A stretch of 64,000 nucleotides of DNA from Suilimivivens aceti (GCF_025567405.1 NZ_JAOQKJ010000009.1:1-64000), one strand, 5' to 3'; positions 26,207 through 34,975 are shown, counted from the stretch's first letter. The notes: a model not told the origin generated them from the sequence alone. Made by a program: numbers and translations.

Positions 26207-26607
26207 TTCCAGTACACCTCACTCTTTCCGGAGGCTCTTGCCCGGATGGTTATCGGAAACGAACCAAAGTTTCCAAACAACCCTAAGTCCTTTTGTATGG
26301 TAACGGTAACCGTTACCTCTTCATTTAATTGCAGATTCCCGGTTCTTGACCACTGCACAGTCGGGTGGATTCCTGTTCTTTCCTCCAAGACTCTCTGCCT
26401 GTTCGAAGTCTCGCTTCCTACCCTTCCGCTGATCTCAGCCTCTCTTGCCAGTTCATCTGCAAAATTGTCTACCTGCATTTTGGTGATAAAGATGGGGAAT
26501 AACCTTACGCCAAGTGCAATCACTAACATGACACACAGCACCATGACTGCCACATCAATGTACCCCTCTCCCCTCTTATCACGCAATATTTTTCTTATCT
26601 GTCTCAT
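26203..26607 (-). CDS. DUF4320 family TadE-like pseudopilin
   Basis: A 134-residue protein with leader RQIRKILRDKRGEGYIDVAVMVLCVMLVIALGVRLFPIFITKMQ. The KRGEGYID junction followed by a hydrophobic helix is a TadE-like class III signal, and the sequence matches the DUF4320 group of Clostridia elements. The extracellular part carries the LNEEVTVTVTIQKDL strand. It lies between tadC and the second pseudopilin, with a 4-bp overlap to the latter. Confidence 0.8.
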   Translation of the reverse strand: MRQIRKILRDKRGEGYIDVAVMVLCVMLVIALGVRLFPIFITKMQVDNFADELAREAEISGRVGSETSNRQRVLEERTGIHPTVQWSRTGNLQLNEEVTVTVTIQKDLGLFGNFGSFPITIRARASGKSEVYWK

Positions 26608-26619
26608 TTATACCTCCTG

Positions 26620-27492
26620 CTAGAACAAGGTTCCCATAGACCTGATGATTTCATAGATGATGATGGCGAAGTAGGTTGCCAGAAAACACATCAGCATGGC
26701 AAAAGAATACACTCTTATTTTGGGTGGTATCTTGGCTGCCTTCGCTTTCAGTCTCTGAAGCTCCGTCTGCTTAAAATCATGGGTTAACATCTGGAAGTAC
26801 ACGGCTCCGTCATCTCCTCTTAACACACCGATGAGACCTCTGACCACATCCGATAACTGTGGGGAATTGAGCCTTGCCTCAAAACGGGTTAAAGCTGCCT
26901 CATAACTGCTGGAGCGCATATCCGCACACACAATATCCAGTTCTTTTCTGAAGGCTGCCCCGGCATTTTCCTTGTAATGCTCCAGCATGGAAAGCACATC
27001 CCTGCTGTTTTTCAGTTCCTGCGTGATAGTAGATACAAAGCGGTATAACTCTTCCTCTATCTGCTCCCTTTTTTCTTTCAGCATTTCATCTGCCTTCTGG
27101 ATTTCCTTGTAATAAATCATGATTCCCAAGAGAATTACAAATAAAGCAGCCAGCGGAAACACATGCAGTGCCGGAATAATGAGCAAAAAGACACTTCCGG
27201 CTTTTAAATATGCGTATGCAGTATAGACTTCCGGTGTCATGCCAAGCCCGGAGGCTCGAAGCACATTTGCCATCCGGTTTTTCTTGTAATCATTCATACG
27301 GATGTACTTCGCAATCTTCACGGCTCCATCCATATAAAAGGCATCCAAGGTCTTGGATAACTGTTTTCCTTCCTTACCTGTATCCATCATTACCCTGCTG
27401 GTCTTTAAGGTCGGCAGACGTAATAGTCCTGCAAGCAGCAGAAAGAGACCTATAGAAAAGGTCAAAAACACACAAAATAATATCAGATTCAT
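26620..27492 (-). CDS. tadC: TadC-like inner membrane platform protein
   Basis: A 290-residue T2SS-F-type platform protein with N-terminal membrane helix, a cytoplasmic loop, a helix pair near 90-125, and the F-domain EELYRFVSTITQELKNSRDVLSMLEHYKENAG near 140-175. A C-terminal helix (VYSFAMLMCFLATYFAIIIYEII) closes it. TadB and TadC heterodimerise as the base that the TadA motor turns. The paired gene lies directly upstream. Confidence 0.85.
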   Translation of the reverse strand: MNLILFCVFLTFSIGLFLLLAGLLRLPTLKTSRVMMDTGKEGKQLSKTLDAFYMDGAVKIAKYIRMNDYKKNRMANVLRASGLGMTPEVYTAYAYLKAGSVFLLIIPALHVFPLAALFVILLGIMIYYKEIQKADEMLKEKREQIEEELYRFVSTITQELKNSRDVLSMLEHYKENAGAAFRKELDIVCADMRSSSYEAALTRFEARLNSPQLSDVVRGLIGVLRGDDGAVYFQMLTHDFKQTELQRLKAKAAKIPPKIRVYSFAMLMCFLATYFAIIIYEIIRSMGTLF

Positions 27493-27504
27493 ACTGTCTC
27501 CTTT

Positions 27505-28434
27505 CTACGACCTGTATTCTATCGGTTTTGTCAGTCTGATTACATGGGCTGTGGATACAAAAATAATAATGCCTGCAATGCTGAGCATTATCTGCCCCAC
27601 TACCGTGTGCATCAACGTATGGTACCAATCCTTATTTAAGAAATATAAAAGTGGAATGTTACCTACAACCAGCACTACCATTGTGATAAACTCTTTCCTC
27701 GGCTCCATAACCATATATTCCAGTTCTGCATTCACAATACGCATGTCGGACAGTTTGGCCACAATCGGTGTCAGTGTTGTTTTTAGCGATCTGTCATACA
27801 GGCAGGCTTTTAAGGCATCCACCCATTCCTTAAACACATCATCCGCTATCCTTGCACGCAGTTCATCCAAGGCCGCCTCCAAGTCAGGATTAATCAGACG
27901 GATTCTTGACACAAAATCCTGAAAGATGTTCTTTACCGGCGGATTTAAATATTCCAGATTCTCTTCCACAGAAGTCAGGATATCCTCACTTCTTAGATAT
28001 GCGGTGGTAATGATGGACAGTGCTGTTTCCAGTTCTGCCGACACATCCTTTTTGAAATGGGACGCAGTCAGCTTAATGTACCAGAAGGGAAGGAACATAA
28101 ACCCTACCGCTGCGACGGGTACCAGAAAGAAATTCCCAAGCATGGCTGCCCCAGCGGCACCAACAGCAAACAAAACCAATGATACCGTACATAAAAACGG
28201 GAAGGTATTTTCCCTGTCGGTAGCCTTTAGGATACTCTGTATCTCTTCCACTTCTCTTCGTAAGAAGGACTTTTTCTTTCTCTGCGTCTGCTCTAAAATC
28301 TCCTCTCGGATACCTTTGGGTCCGTCCAACAGCCTCTTAAAAATATTACCGGTAAAATCCGTAAGATTAATGCCCAGCAATAAAAATAAGCCTATGATGA
28401 TACCCATACAGGCCATTACCTGCATTGTCAGCAT
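27505..28434 (-). CDS. tadB: TadB-like inner membrane platform protein
   Basis: A 309-residue platform protein: N-terminal helix, a basic cytoplasmic region (REEILEQTQRKKKSFLRREVEEIQSILKATDREN), a two-helix segment near 78-120, the T2SS-F core ALSIITTAYLRSEDILTSVEENLEYLNPPVKNIFQDF, and a C-terminal helix pair. Its order after the ATPase and before TadC is that of classical tad loci. It overlaps the tadA gene end by 7 bp. Confidence 0.85.
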   Translation of the reverse strand: MLTMQVMACMGIIIGLFLLLGINLTDFTGNIFKRLLDGPKGIREEILEQTQRKKKSFLRREVEEIQSILKATDRENTFPFLCTVSLVLFAVGAAGAAMLGNFFLVPVAAVGFMFLPFWYIKLTASHFKKDVSAELETALSIITTAYLRSEDILTSVEENLEYLNPPVKNIFQDFVSRIRLINPDLEAALDELRARIADDVFKEWVDALKACLYDRSLKTTLTPIVAKLSDMRIVNAELEYMVMEPRKEFITMVVLVVGNIPLLYFLNKDWYHTLMHTVVGQIMLSIAGIIIFVSTAHVIRLTKPIEYRS

Positions 28435-29786
28435 ACGCTTGCACCTCCTCCCGTAATTTTATTTAGCACTTCCCTAGGCATTCCGTTTTCAAGGAACCTT
28501 TTTTTCAGGCTCTCTGAAATACCGCACACCTTTTTATGGGTTCCATTGATGATGAATTTATCTCCTTCCACCCGGTTTTCCGTAATCTCATAACGGAACA
28601 GGGAATTAAAATGTCTCTTTCCATCGGGTGTGATTTCACACTCCATGATTTCCATGAGCCTTCTTTTCTTGTTCTCAAGCTGCTTGGTAAATACCACGAT
28701 GGGGAATGCCTCCGTTACCAAATCCATCAGCACCTCATCATCCATATCGTATTTTCTCTTACACAGGGTTCTCATTCGGCTGTAGGTAGATTCACAACTG
28801 TTACTGTGAATGGTGGTAAGCACTGTATGCCCGGTTCTTGCAGACTCCTGTGCGGTGTATGCTTCCGAGCTTCTCATCTCTCCCACACAGATAATCTCCG
28901 GGTTGAAACGCAGGGCCATATCAAGGAGCATATCCTGATCGATGTTCTGCTTTTCATTTTCGCTGAATCTGGTCAGGGTATGGATGACACTGTTGGTTAC
29001 CTTTCCATCCTTCTCCCTAACAAGAGCCAGCTCCCTGCTTCCGTTCTCAATGGTAAAGATACGCTTGTTATCGGGAATGGTAGTAAGGAGCCACCCTGCC
29101 AGAGTTGTTTTGCCGGAGCTGGTGGCACCTGCCACACAGATACTGATTCCATAACGCAGACATTCTGCCAGAAAATCTAACATTTCATCGGTAGCAGTTC
29201 CTCCATCCACAAAGTCACTCTTTTTGAGGCTCTGTGGATTTACGATTCGGATGGAAGCTGCAATACCCACATCCTCATCCACAAGAGGAGTCTTTAACAC
29301 CGCAATACGGATATTTTTACTTAAATGCCCAAGGACTGCCGGGGATGCATTGTCAAGCACCATGCCGGACACATGGAGCATTCTTCGAATCACGTTGATG
29401 GCATGCTCCGGTGATTCAAAGTGTTCCTCCATTTTCTCACATCTGCCATCACTGTACTGCACCTCAATATCCTTCCATGAGTTGATGTCGATTTCCTCAA
29501 TGCCTGTTCCGAAGATGTACTTGGTTAAAAAAGAAAACTCTGCCATTTCCGTATAAAGGTCATCGATTAGCTCTTCCCTTGTTTTGCCTTTGACAGTGAT
29601 GCGGTAATCTGCTATGTACTTTGAGATGTATCTCTTGACCTGCTGTTTTACCTCATCGTTCCCGCCTTCCACCATGAGGGTGGAATACTTGCTGGAGATA
29701 TACTCCTGCACTTCCTTTAACACATCGGAGAATGCCCTGCCTTTTTCCTCCGGGGAAAAAAATAAGTTCTGGTTATTTCCCATCAT
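28428..29786 (-). CDS. tadA: TadA/CpaF secretion ATPase
   Basis: A 452-residue hexameric motor ATPase of the CpaF type. It has an N-terminal helical domain, then the signature GIEEIDINSWKDIEVQY and Walker A VAGATSSGKTTLAGWLL near 218-234. The Asp box follows as IFTIENGSRELAL, then Walker B EIICVGEMRSSEAYTA, then the His box HTVLTTIHSNS. All catalytic parts are present, so it should be active in powering pilus assembly. It overlaps both neighbours (tadZ by 4 bp, tadB by 7 bp). Confidence 0.92.
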   Translation of the reverse strand: MMGNNQNLFFSPEEKGRAFSDVLKEVQEYISSKYSTLMVEGGNDEVKQQVKRYISKYIADYRITVKGKTREELIDDLYTEMAEFSFLTKYIFGTGIEEIDINSWKDIEVQYSDGRCEKMEEHFESPEHAINVIRRMLHVSGMVLDNASPAVLGHLSKNIRIAVLKTPLVDEDVGIAASIRIVNPQSLKKSDFVDGGTATDEMLDFLAECLRYGISICVAGATSSGKTTLAGWLLTTIPDNKRIFTIENGSRELALVREKDGKVTNSVIHTLTRFSENEKQNIDQDMLLDMALRFNPEIICVGEMRSSEAYTAQESARTGHTVLTTIHSNSCESTYSRMRTLCKRKYDMDDEVLMDLVTEAFPIVVFTKQLENKKRRLMEIMECEITPDGKRHFNSLFRYEITENRVEGDKFIINGTHKKVCGISESLKKRFLENGMPREVLNKITGGGASVC

Positions 29787-30589
29787 ACACCGAACACCTC
29801 CTTGCTGATTTTCTCTATCTCTTTTCTAAATGCCCGGCTCTCCTTCAGTCCAAGTTCTGCCAACATATCTCCCTCCAGATACTGTGTTTCTACTTCCCTG
29901 CTGTGGGGAATCTGAAAGGAAACGGAGCCAAGCACCTGTTCCACGTGACTGCTGGCCTCCTGCTGTTTTACATTGGATGCCACCTTAAGCTGCTTGTCCG
30001 CATCCCATTTGTTGTCACGAAGCAGTGGCAACTGTGAGGACAGATAACTGATGGATTTTAAATCACAGTTTACCAGTCTTAAGACCGTATCCGCTTCCAT
30101 CAGTGCCACCGCCGACAACACATCCGAAGCAATGGTGCTTCCGCAGTCAATAATGACAAAAGGAACCACCTCTCTTGCCTGCTCAATCAACTCCGCTGCC
30201 TGTGTCTGGTCATAAGGCGGATAAGTGAACACATTCTCCCCTTTTAACATCCCCACCATACTTAAGTAATCATTCTTTCTGTAGAACATACAGTTTTTCT
30301 TAATCAGGTTTTCTGTTACATGAGTGGCAGCAAGGATGCTCCCCAGAGACTTTTCTCCTTCCAAGTCCCCGGCTGCACAGATGCAGGGCAGGGGCGGTGT
30401 GGTCATGTCCGCAAAAATTAACAGCACATTTTTCTTTTTTCTGGCAAGATAATCTGCCAGCTTTACGGAAACCGTTGTCTTGCCGGAGGATGGACTCCCC
30501 CATACAGCAAGCACTCCACCCTGCACATCTGCCTGTTCCTCATCAAATCCTGTATTTCTCGTAAACAGAGAGTTCTGTTTAAAGTTCAC
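29783..30589 (-). CDS. tadZ: TadZ/CpaE-like ParA-type ATPase
   Basis: A 268-residue MinD/ParA-like ATPase with deviant Walker A VWGSPSSGKTTVSVKLADYLA near 28-48, switch FVIIDCGSTIASD near 140, and ALMEADTVLRLVN afterwards. TadZ proteins place the Tad machine at a pole or site in the cell. No N-terminal receiver-like domain is present, so it is the short form. A GTG start is indicated by GGAGGAATAGAAC before 30589, embedded in the end of the CpaB-like gene. Confidence 0.85.
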   Translation of the reverse strand: MNFKQNSLFTRNTGFDEEQADVQGGVLAVWGSPSSGKTTVSVKLADYLARKKKNVLLIFADMTTPPLPCICAAGDLEGEKSLGSILAATHVTENLIKKNCMFYRKNDYLSMVGMLKGENVFTYPPYDQTQAAELIEQAREVVPFVIIDCGSTIASDVLSAVALMEADTVLRLVNCDLKSISYLSSQLPLLRDNKWDADKQLKVASNVKQQEASSHVEQVLGSVSFQIPHSREVETQYLEGDMLAELGLKESRAFRKEIEKISKEVFGV

Positions 30590-30592
30590 GTT

Positions 30593-31438
30593 CTATTCCT
30601 CCCCATCTGTAGTTGTTTCTTCCTCTGTGGTTTCCTGACCGTCTGCATTCATAACAGGCTGACCGTCTTCTTCAGTCGCACCCTCTTCCTGTAATGCTTC
30701 CTCTTCTGCTGCTTTGATTTCATCCAGTACCTGATCCTGTGCCTTGATAAATTCCGAAGCTTTGTCTGCATCTCCACGGAACACTAAGGATAAATGGATT
30801 TCTCCCTCGGCTTCCAGTCTGGCAAGGAGTTTACTCTGCTCCTGTCTTACCAGAATGGTTACGGTAGACGGCAGTTCCTTTTCGTCTTCCTCTGACAACT
30901 TTTCCCCGGTGTTGGCATCATAGCCGGACTTGGCAGTCACCGCGATAACCTCCACGTATTTGAGTTCCACAGGGATTATGGTTTCTCCACTGCCAAGGTA
31001 ATCCGGTGCAATGACGGATACGATATCCCCACTCTTTAACTTGCCGGACAAGCCTTCCGCAAAGGTATTGATGGTAATTGACATGGCCTGCTTTTCCCCA
31101 TTTAAGCTGTAAAGATATTTGTTCTCTGCGGCAGGTTCATCGGAAATCTTATCCGTAAGAATATAATCTCCTGCATACACAGTTGCAGTCAGATATTTTC
31201 CCTCCACATCTGCAATATTTCTTATCACGTTTTCCGGCAGGTTATGATTTCCTACCTCTACCTCGTCCAACATACTTCTTGTAATCTCTTCGCCCTCATT
31301 TACCTGCCTATTGAAACGGACAATGGTAACCTTCTTGGATAAGCCTGCATTGACAAGGGGTGTAATGGCAAAGCAGATAATCAGGGACACTGCAATACAG
31401 AAAATCCCCAGCACGGTTCGATTCTTAAATAATTTCAT
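30593..31438 (-). CDS. CpaB/RcpC-like SAF-domain protein
   Basis: A 281-residue protein with an N-terminal transmembrane helix (VLGIFCIAVSLIICFAITPLVNAG). A SAF domain follows (about 36-105: VTIVRFNRQVNEGEEITRSMLDEVEVG then YAGDYILTDKI), then the CpaB second domain (AMSITINTFAEGLSGKLKSGDIVSVIAPD). It ends in an acidic tail. In Gram-negatives this family sits at the outer-membrane secretin; here a wall-spanning or periplasm-side role is likely. AGGAGG overlaps the stop of the 35-residue gene upstream. Confidence 0.85.
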   Translation of the reverse strand: MKLFKNRTVLGIFCIAVSLIICFAITPLVNAGLSKKVTIVRFNRQVNEGEEITRSMLDEVEVGNHNLPENVIRNIADVEGKYLTATVYAGDYILTDKISDEPAAENKYLYSLNGEKQAMSITINTFAEGLSGKLKSGDIVSVIAPDYLGSGETIIPVELKYVEVIAVTAKSGYDANTGEKLSEEDEKELPSTVTILVRQEQSKLLARLEAEGEIHLSLVFRGDADKASEFIKAQDQVLDEIKAAEEEALQEEGATEEDGQPVMNADGQETTEEETTTDGEE

Positions 31439-31451
31439 TTTGCGATTCCTC

Positions 31452-31559
31452 CTAATAATTTGTTCTTACCTTTGTATATTTCTTGCGGTTCTTACATACT
31501 GCAGCCACTACACCAGTGATAACTGCCAGCACACCGGCTACTACTAACATTTTTTTCAT
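31452..31559 (-). CDS. 35-residue single-helix membrane peptide
   Basis: A short gene not previously expected here: Met-Lys-Lys, a hydrophobic stretch (MLVVAGVLAVITGVVAAV), then a Cys and a basic tail (KNRKKYTKV). GGAGG lies five bases before ATG 31559. Its TAG stop forms part of the AGGAGG of the CpaB-like gene, so both are translationally coupled. It is the first gene of the Tad operon after a terminator. It is too short for a classical Flp pilin (no Gly-x4-Glu leader) and is probably an assembly accessory peptide. Function unknown. Confidence 0.65.
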   Translation of the reverse strand: MKKMLVVAGVLAVITGVVAAVCKNRKKYTKVRTNY

Positions 31560-31571
31560 GATTACCTCCAA

Positions 31572-31614
31572 TTCTTCACAAAAAAGACACCGCATTTTTT
31601 ACGGTGTCCTCTAA
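31572..31614 (-). terminator. intrinsic terminator after HipA-like gene
   Basis: On the minus strand GACACCG-TAAAAAAT-GCGGTGTC is followed by TTTTTTG. It lies 10 bp past the HipA-like stop and insulates the Tad operon from the toxin-antitoxin unit. The Tad operon promoter should therefore lie within, or just after, this hairpin. Confidence 0.8.
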
Positions 31615-31623
31615 GTTCATCTA

Positions 31624-32553
31624 TTACATTGTCATATTCGGTTCGGACAACTCCTGCTTTTCTGACATTACCATGTCATATGCAGGCTTTAAAATCTGTT
31701 CGAACCTTGCAGTTATATACCTCTTATAAAAGGTTTTCTGCAACTCGGTAATAAAGGGTACTTCCTCAATAAACCCTTTTATCTGCTCCAAGTTAATTTT
31801 CGGAACCATTCTTTGTATTGCGGCATTGCATTCCGGCTCCTCTGCCGACATAAGAAAATCATAGTAATTGATTTTTCTTCCGTCTAACTTAATTGCTGAT
31901 GTTGGAAATTGGTATACCCTGGCATTCATCACATCTTCATTTACCAGTGCCTGTTCCATAATCCTCTCGTCTGCCTGCGGCAACAGACAGCTTCCGCAGT
32001 CATAAACCGGAGCAATGCTTGCCTCTTTTGTGGAATCATCATACAAAAAGCCCCAGTTTCCATTGTGCCTATCAAAATTTCCAAGCAGGGCATCTACCAC
32101 AAAGACATTAAAGAAGTGCTGCATCAAAAGGGACGGTTCCACATACTGCTGTTTTTCTATGGTATCCATAATGTCTGCCAGTTCTGTTCCGCTTCCTCCG
32201 GATTCGGAATCCAGAATGGTATTTTTTATGGAGCAAAAGTCAAACAACCGATATCCTTTCTCAGTAAAGTCCCGGCATGCACATACTACCTTCACTTTCC
32301 CGCTTACTTCATAGGTTCCAAGCAGGGTTTCCTGTGCCTTGATGCCAACCATGTTAAAAATACTGCTTGCTATATGCTCGCTGATACAACTGTTCGTATA
32401 GGACAGCTCTGTCGGCTTCGCAGCACCGGACGGTGGAAACTTAAGCATATACTCTCTTCCGTTATATTCCACTGCAATCTTCTTTCCGTTAGCACCATTG
32501 TATGCTCTTCCTAAAATCTTCTTGCAGTTTGTAAAATCAATCGTTCCTGTCAT
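31624..32553 (-). CDS. HipA-like kinase toxin
   Basis: A 309-residue protein with a HipA/CtkA-type kinase core. A Gly-rich loop region (GRAYNGANGKKIAVEYNGREYMLKF) starts the protein. The catalytic loop LLGNFDRHNGNWGFL lies near 156-170, and the metal-binding APVYDCGSCL near 181-190. ATG 32553 is chosen because GGAGG sits five bases before it; the longer frame has no such site. It overlaps the HTH gene by 17 bp, the usual order for such toxin-antitoxin pairs. The N-subdomain of full HipA (about 440 residues) is missing, so it is the short HipT/CtkA-like form. Substrate unknown. Confidence 0.78.
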   Translation of the reverse strand: MTGTIDFTNCKKILGRAYNGANGKKIAVEYNGREYMLKFPPSGAAKPTELSYTNSCISEHIASSIFNMVGIKAQETLLGTYEVSGKVKVVCACRDFTEKGYRLFDFCSIKNTILDSESGGSGTELADIMDTIEKQQYVEPSLLMQHFFNVFVVDALLGNFDRHNGNWGFLYDDSTKEASIAPVYDCGSCLLPQADERIMEQALVNEDVMNARVYQFPTSAIKLDGRKINYYDFLMSAEEPECNAAIQRMVPKINLEQIKGFIEEVPFITELQKTFYKRYITARFEQILKPAYDMVMSEKQELSEPNMTM

Positions 32554-32965
32554 GTTTTCCTCCGAAAAGATACTTGTTTCGCAAAAATTCTGCATGTTCC
32601 CGTGTAATTGCTCCATCATTAATCTCTGCTATGTTAATGCTTCCGTACAGTTCTCCCCACAGGCAATCCAATAAATCGGACTTAGTTTTAAGACCTTCCT
32701 TGTAGGCATCTAAATCGTGCTGCAGATATTCCGGCAGGCCATACTCGTAGGCACGTTCCCTTTCTGCATTCTGTATTGCTGCAACTGTCAGCATCTCCAT
32801 GGAAACGCCCAATACCTTTGCTAATTTATATACCGTTTCTGCACTGCATTTTTCCAGTCTGGTTTTTCCACTGCATATATCATTCAGTGTAGCGTGAGGA
32901 ATACCTGCTTCTACTGCAAGTCGGTATTTTGTCATGTTCTGTTTCTTTAATAACCTTTCTACCAT
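32537..32965 (-). CDS. XRE-family antitoxin/regulator of the HipA-like gene
   Basis: A 142-residue protein with a helix-turn-helix at residues 1-60 (LLKKQNMTKYRLAVEAGIPHATLNDICSGKTRLEKCSAETVYKLAKVLG). A second helical domain (YGLPEYLQHDLDAYKEGLKTKSDLLDCLWGELYGSIN) probably contacts the kinase. Start 32965 has GAGGAGG upstream. Position before and overlapping a HipA-like gene suggests a HipBST-like antitoxin/repressor. It lies between the Tad operon and the prepilin peptidase, splitting a set that should work together. Confidence 0.8.
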   Translation of the reverse strand: MVERLLKKQNMTKYRLAVEAGIPHATLNDICSGKTRLEKCSAETVYKLAKVLGVSMEMLTVAAIQNAERERAYEYGLPEYLQHDLDAYKEGLKTKSDLLDCLWGELYGSINIAEINDGAITREHAEFLRNKYLFGGKHDRND

Positions 32966-33057
32966 TTCCTCTTCCTCCTCTCTATCTATTATATCGGCAT
33001 ACCGAAATATTATCAATAGAAAGTAAAAAGTTTTTGCAGGATTTTAGAAATGCCATT

Positions 33058-33504
33058 TTACAAAAACATAAAGACACTTATAACCATCCCGACAAGCAGG
33101 AAAGGAACAAGCGGATATTCCTGTTCCTTCTCTGCTACACAATTTAGTTTTCTTATTTTCCTTATGCACTGCCTTACTACATGAAACAGTAACAGAAGAC
33201 TCAGTGCCATAAGAAGTCCTGCAAGGGTCCGTTCAAACCCAAACACCAATCCGCAGGCTCCTGTCAGCTTGATATCTCCTCCTCCGATACCTCCTACAGT
33301 TATCCCTGCAACAAGTAGTGGTAACGCCACAAGAAGGCCTTTCAGATAAACAGACTCCGGTGGAAGCAGGCTTACCCCAGCGATAAGTAGCGGCATCCAG
33401 TCCGGAATCATTCGCTTTCGGATATCAGAGACTGCCGCCAAAGACAGAACGAGAAAAAATAGGGTAAGCCTTATCTCGCAATGCCTATAAGGCTTATACA
33501 CCAT
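33058..33504 (-). CDS. A24 prepilin peptidase (TadV/CpaA-like), 5' end replaced
   Basis: A short type IV prepilin peptidase with both catalytic Asp motifs: AAVSDIRKRMIPDW and GGGDIKLTGA. About five membrane helices follow, and it matches the TadV/CpaA length. Conserved sequence begins at about RLTLFFLVLSLAAVSD (near 33475). The codons before that come from the chimeric transposase/ATPase DNA. The only in-frame ATG (33504) overlaps that gene's stop and lacks a ribosome site. So the native start seems lost, and expression is doubtful. It would otherwise process the TadE-like pseudopilins of this element. Confidence 0.75.
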   Translation of the reverse strand: MVYKPYRHCEIRLTLFFLVLSLAAVSDIRKRMIPDWMPLLIAGVSLLPPESVYLKGLLVALPLLVAGITVGGIGGGDIKLTGACGLVFGFERTLAGLLMALSLLLLFHVVRQCIRKIRKLNCVAEKEQEYPLVPFLLVGMVISVFMFL

Positions 33505-33811
33505 ACAATTGATCTTTAACATTAAAAGATTGTCCAATTCTATTGTATTTAAAGAACTTATACAAAATGTAATTTTCCTTATCTGTTTCATGAGTTGATA
33601 AGATAATCTGTCTATCCTTAAAATCATTACGAAGCACTTCTATCATTGACGAAATATTAATATCATCCATTGTTTGAACCGGATCATCTATAAGAATAAA
33701 TCCAAGATCACCTTCTGATTCTTTTACATATTGCTTATTCATAGAAAAAAGGAACGCCAAAACAAATCCCGATAATTGTCCCGAACTGAACGTATTCAGG
33801 ATATCGTGCTT
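33494..33811 (-). pseudogene. 3' fragment of an SMC/RecN-like ATPase
   Basis: The last 105 codons of an ABC-type SMC-like ATPase. They carry the signature motif FSSGQLSGFVLAFLFSMN, Walker B FILIDDPVQTMDDIN and the switch His IILSTHETDK. The Walker A half is absent. It is joined in frame to a truncated transposase. Proteins ending this way occur in defence systems and DNA repair. As it stands it cannot bind ATP alone, so it is a remnant left by deletion or insertion. Confidence 0.75.
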
Positions 33812-34975
33812 CACATGCCCTTCCGCGGAGCATCTTACATTGCTGTTCCCGGATTTCATCGAAATCATGATTCCCGACCAGTTCCCCAGTATGTATGCCT
33901 TCGCCTGTTCCACTGCCTTTCGCTTTGTTTCTTTGTCTGTGATTCCTATGATCCGGTCAAAGACTCCCTCTGCCATCCATTTTTTCTTTTTATGAATGGC
34001 TCTGTATATTTCACTTCTGGCATCCTCTGCTGTGTCTTCCAGATGGGAGGTTGCCGCTATGATGTATTTATGCATATGATATTTATCAAGGGCAAACTTG
34101 GACTTAGGAATGATCTTTTCTCCTGTGCGTATCCATGCTGCCCCGTCCCCGTTGATATAAATCCTGTCAACAGCATCCAGATCATAAGCTTCGTCCAGAT
34201 AGTCCAATACTTCTGCCCATAGTCTGCTGGCTGCTTCCTGTCCATCATAAACACCTCCGAAATACTTCGGATTTATCAGCCGGGGACGTCCTTCCTCATC
34301 ACCTTCCACGCCTTCATAAACATATATGATCCAGGGCATTACGGTATTTATGCGGGGTTTCCTGATATCCCCTTTCTTCTCCAGATACTGAAGGGCCACA
34401 TGGTCTTCATCCGCATCTATGTAAAGTGTTCTCAGTTCTTTCTTTTCCGCAGTCTTCAGGACAGGGAACTCCAGCCTGTGCAACTTGTTCATTACAGCTT
34501 CTTTGCTTATGGATTCACCGTTTATGCTGGCACTGGCACCGCCTTTTCGATAGCTGCTCTCGGATGCTTCCTGTAGAATTCTCGCTTCTGCATCTTCGGT
34601 TATCCTGGCATGATGCTCCAGCCCCATTAACTGATCCAAAAGGTAACAGGATTCACCGGTAGCAACATTTTTGAACAGAGTTTTGTGATATACCACTTCT
34701 CCAAGACTGGTCAGCAGGGAAGTTTCATCTCTTCTGACAATGTACCAGCCCCGGCGCAGATCCTTTCTTTCCCGCAGCAGTTCATCATAGGATTCCCATT
34801 CTTCCGCTATCATGCTGCAGCCAAGTCTGGTCACCTCATTTGTTACGCCATATACCATTTCTGCAATCTTTGTCATGTCGTCTGTATAAGTTTTAAAAAT
34901 ATCTATTAAATTTTTTACCCCATTCTCGCAAAAGTGTTGTATACTAGTAATCATGAAAGCACCCTCCTTGGATTT
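33812..34975 (-). mobile_element. truncated ISLre2-type insertion sequence
   Basis: Codons 1-381 of an ISLre2/UPF0236-type transposase, including the start MITSIQHFCENGVKNLIDIFKTY, TLYIDADEDHVALQ and YINGDGAAWIRTGEKIIPKSKFALDKYHMHKYI. The catalytic-type region ends at NSNVRCSAEGHV, after which homologues continue for about 90 more residues. Here the frame passes into the SMC-like fragment. The left end with its GTGCTTTC-rich leader probably lies at 34955-35040. The IS is inactive unless supplied in trans. Confidence 0.75.

Noticed and set aside
33470..33500. Inverted TAAGCCTTAT / ATAAGGCTTA near the peptidase 5' end
   Set aside because: Short and AT-rich, lying across a junction; likely chance, and no target duplication is visible.
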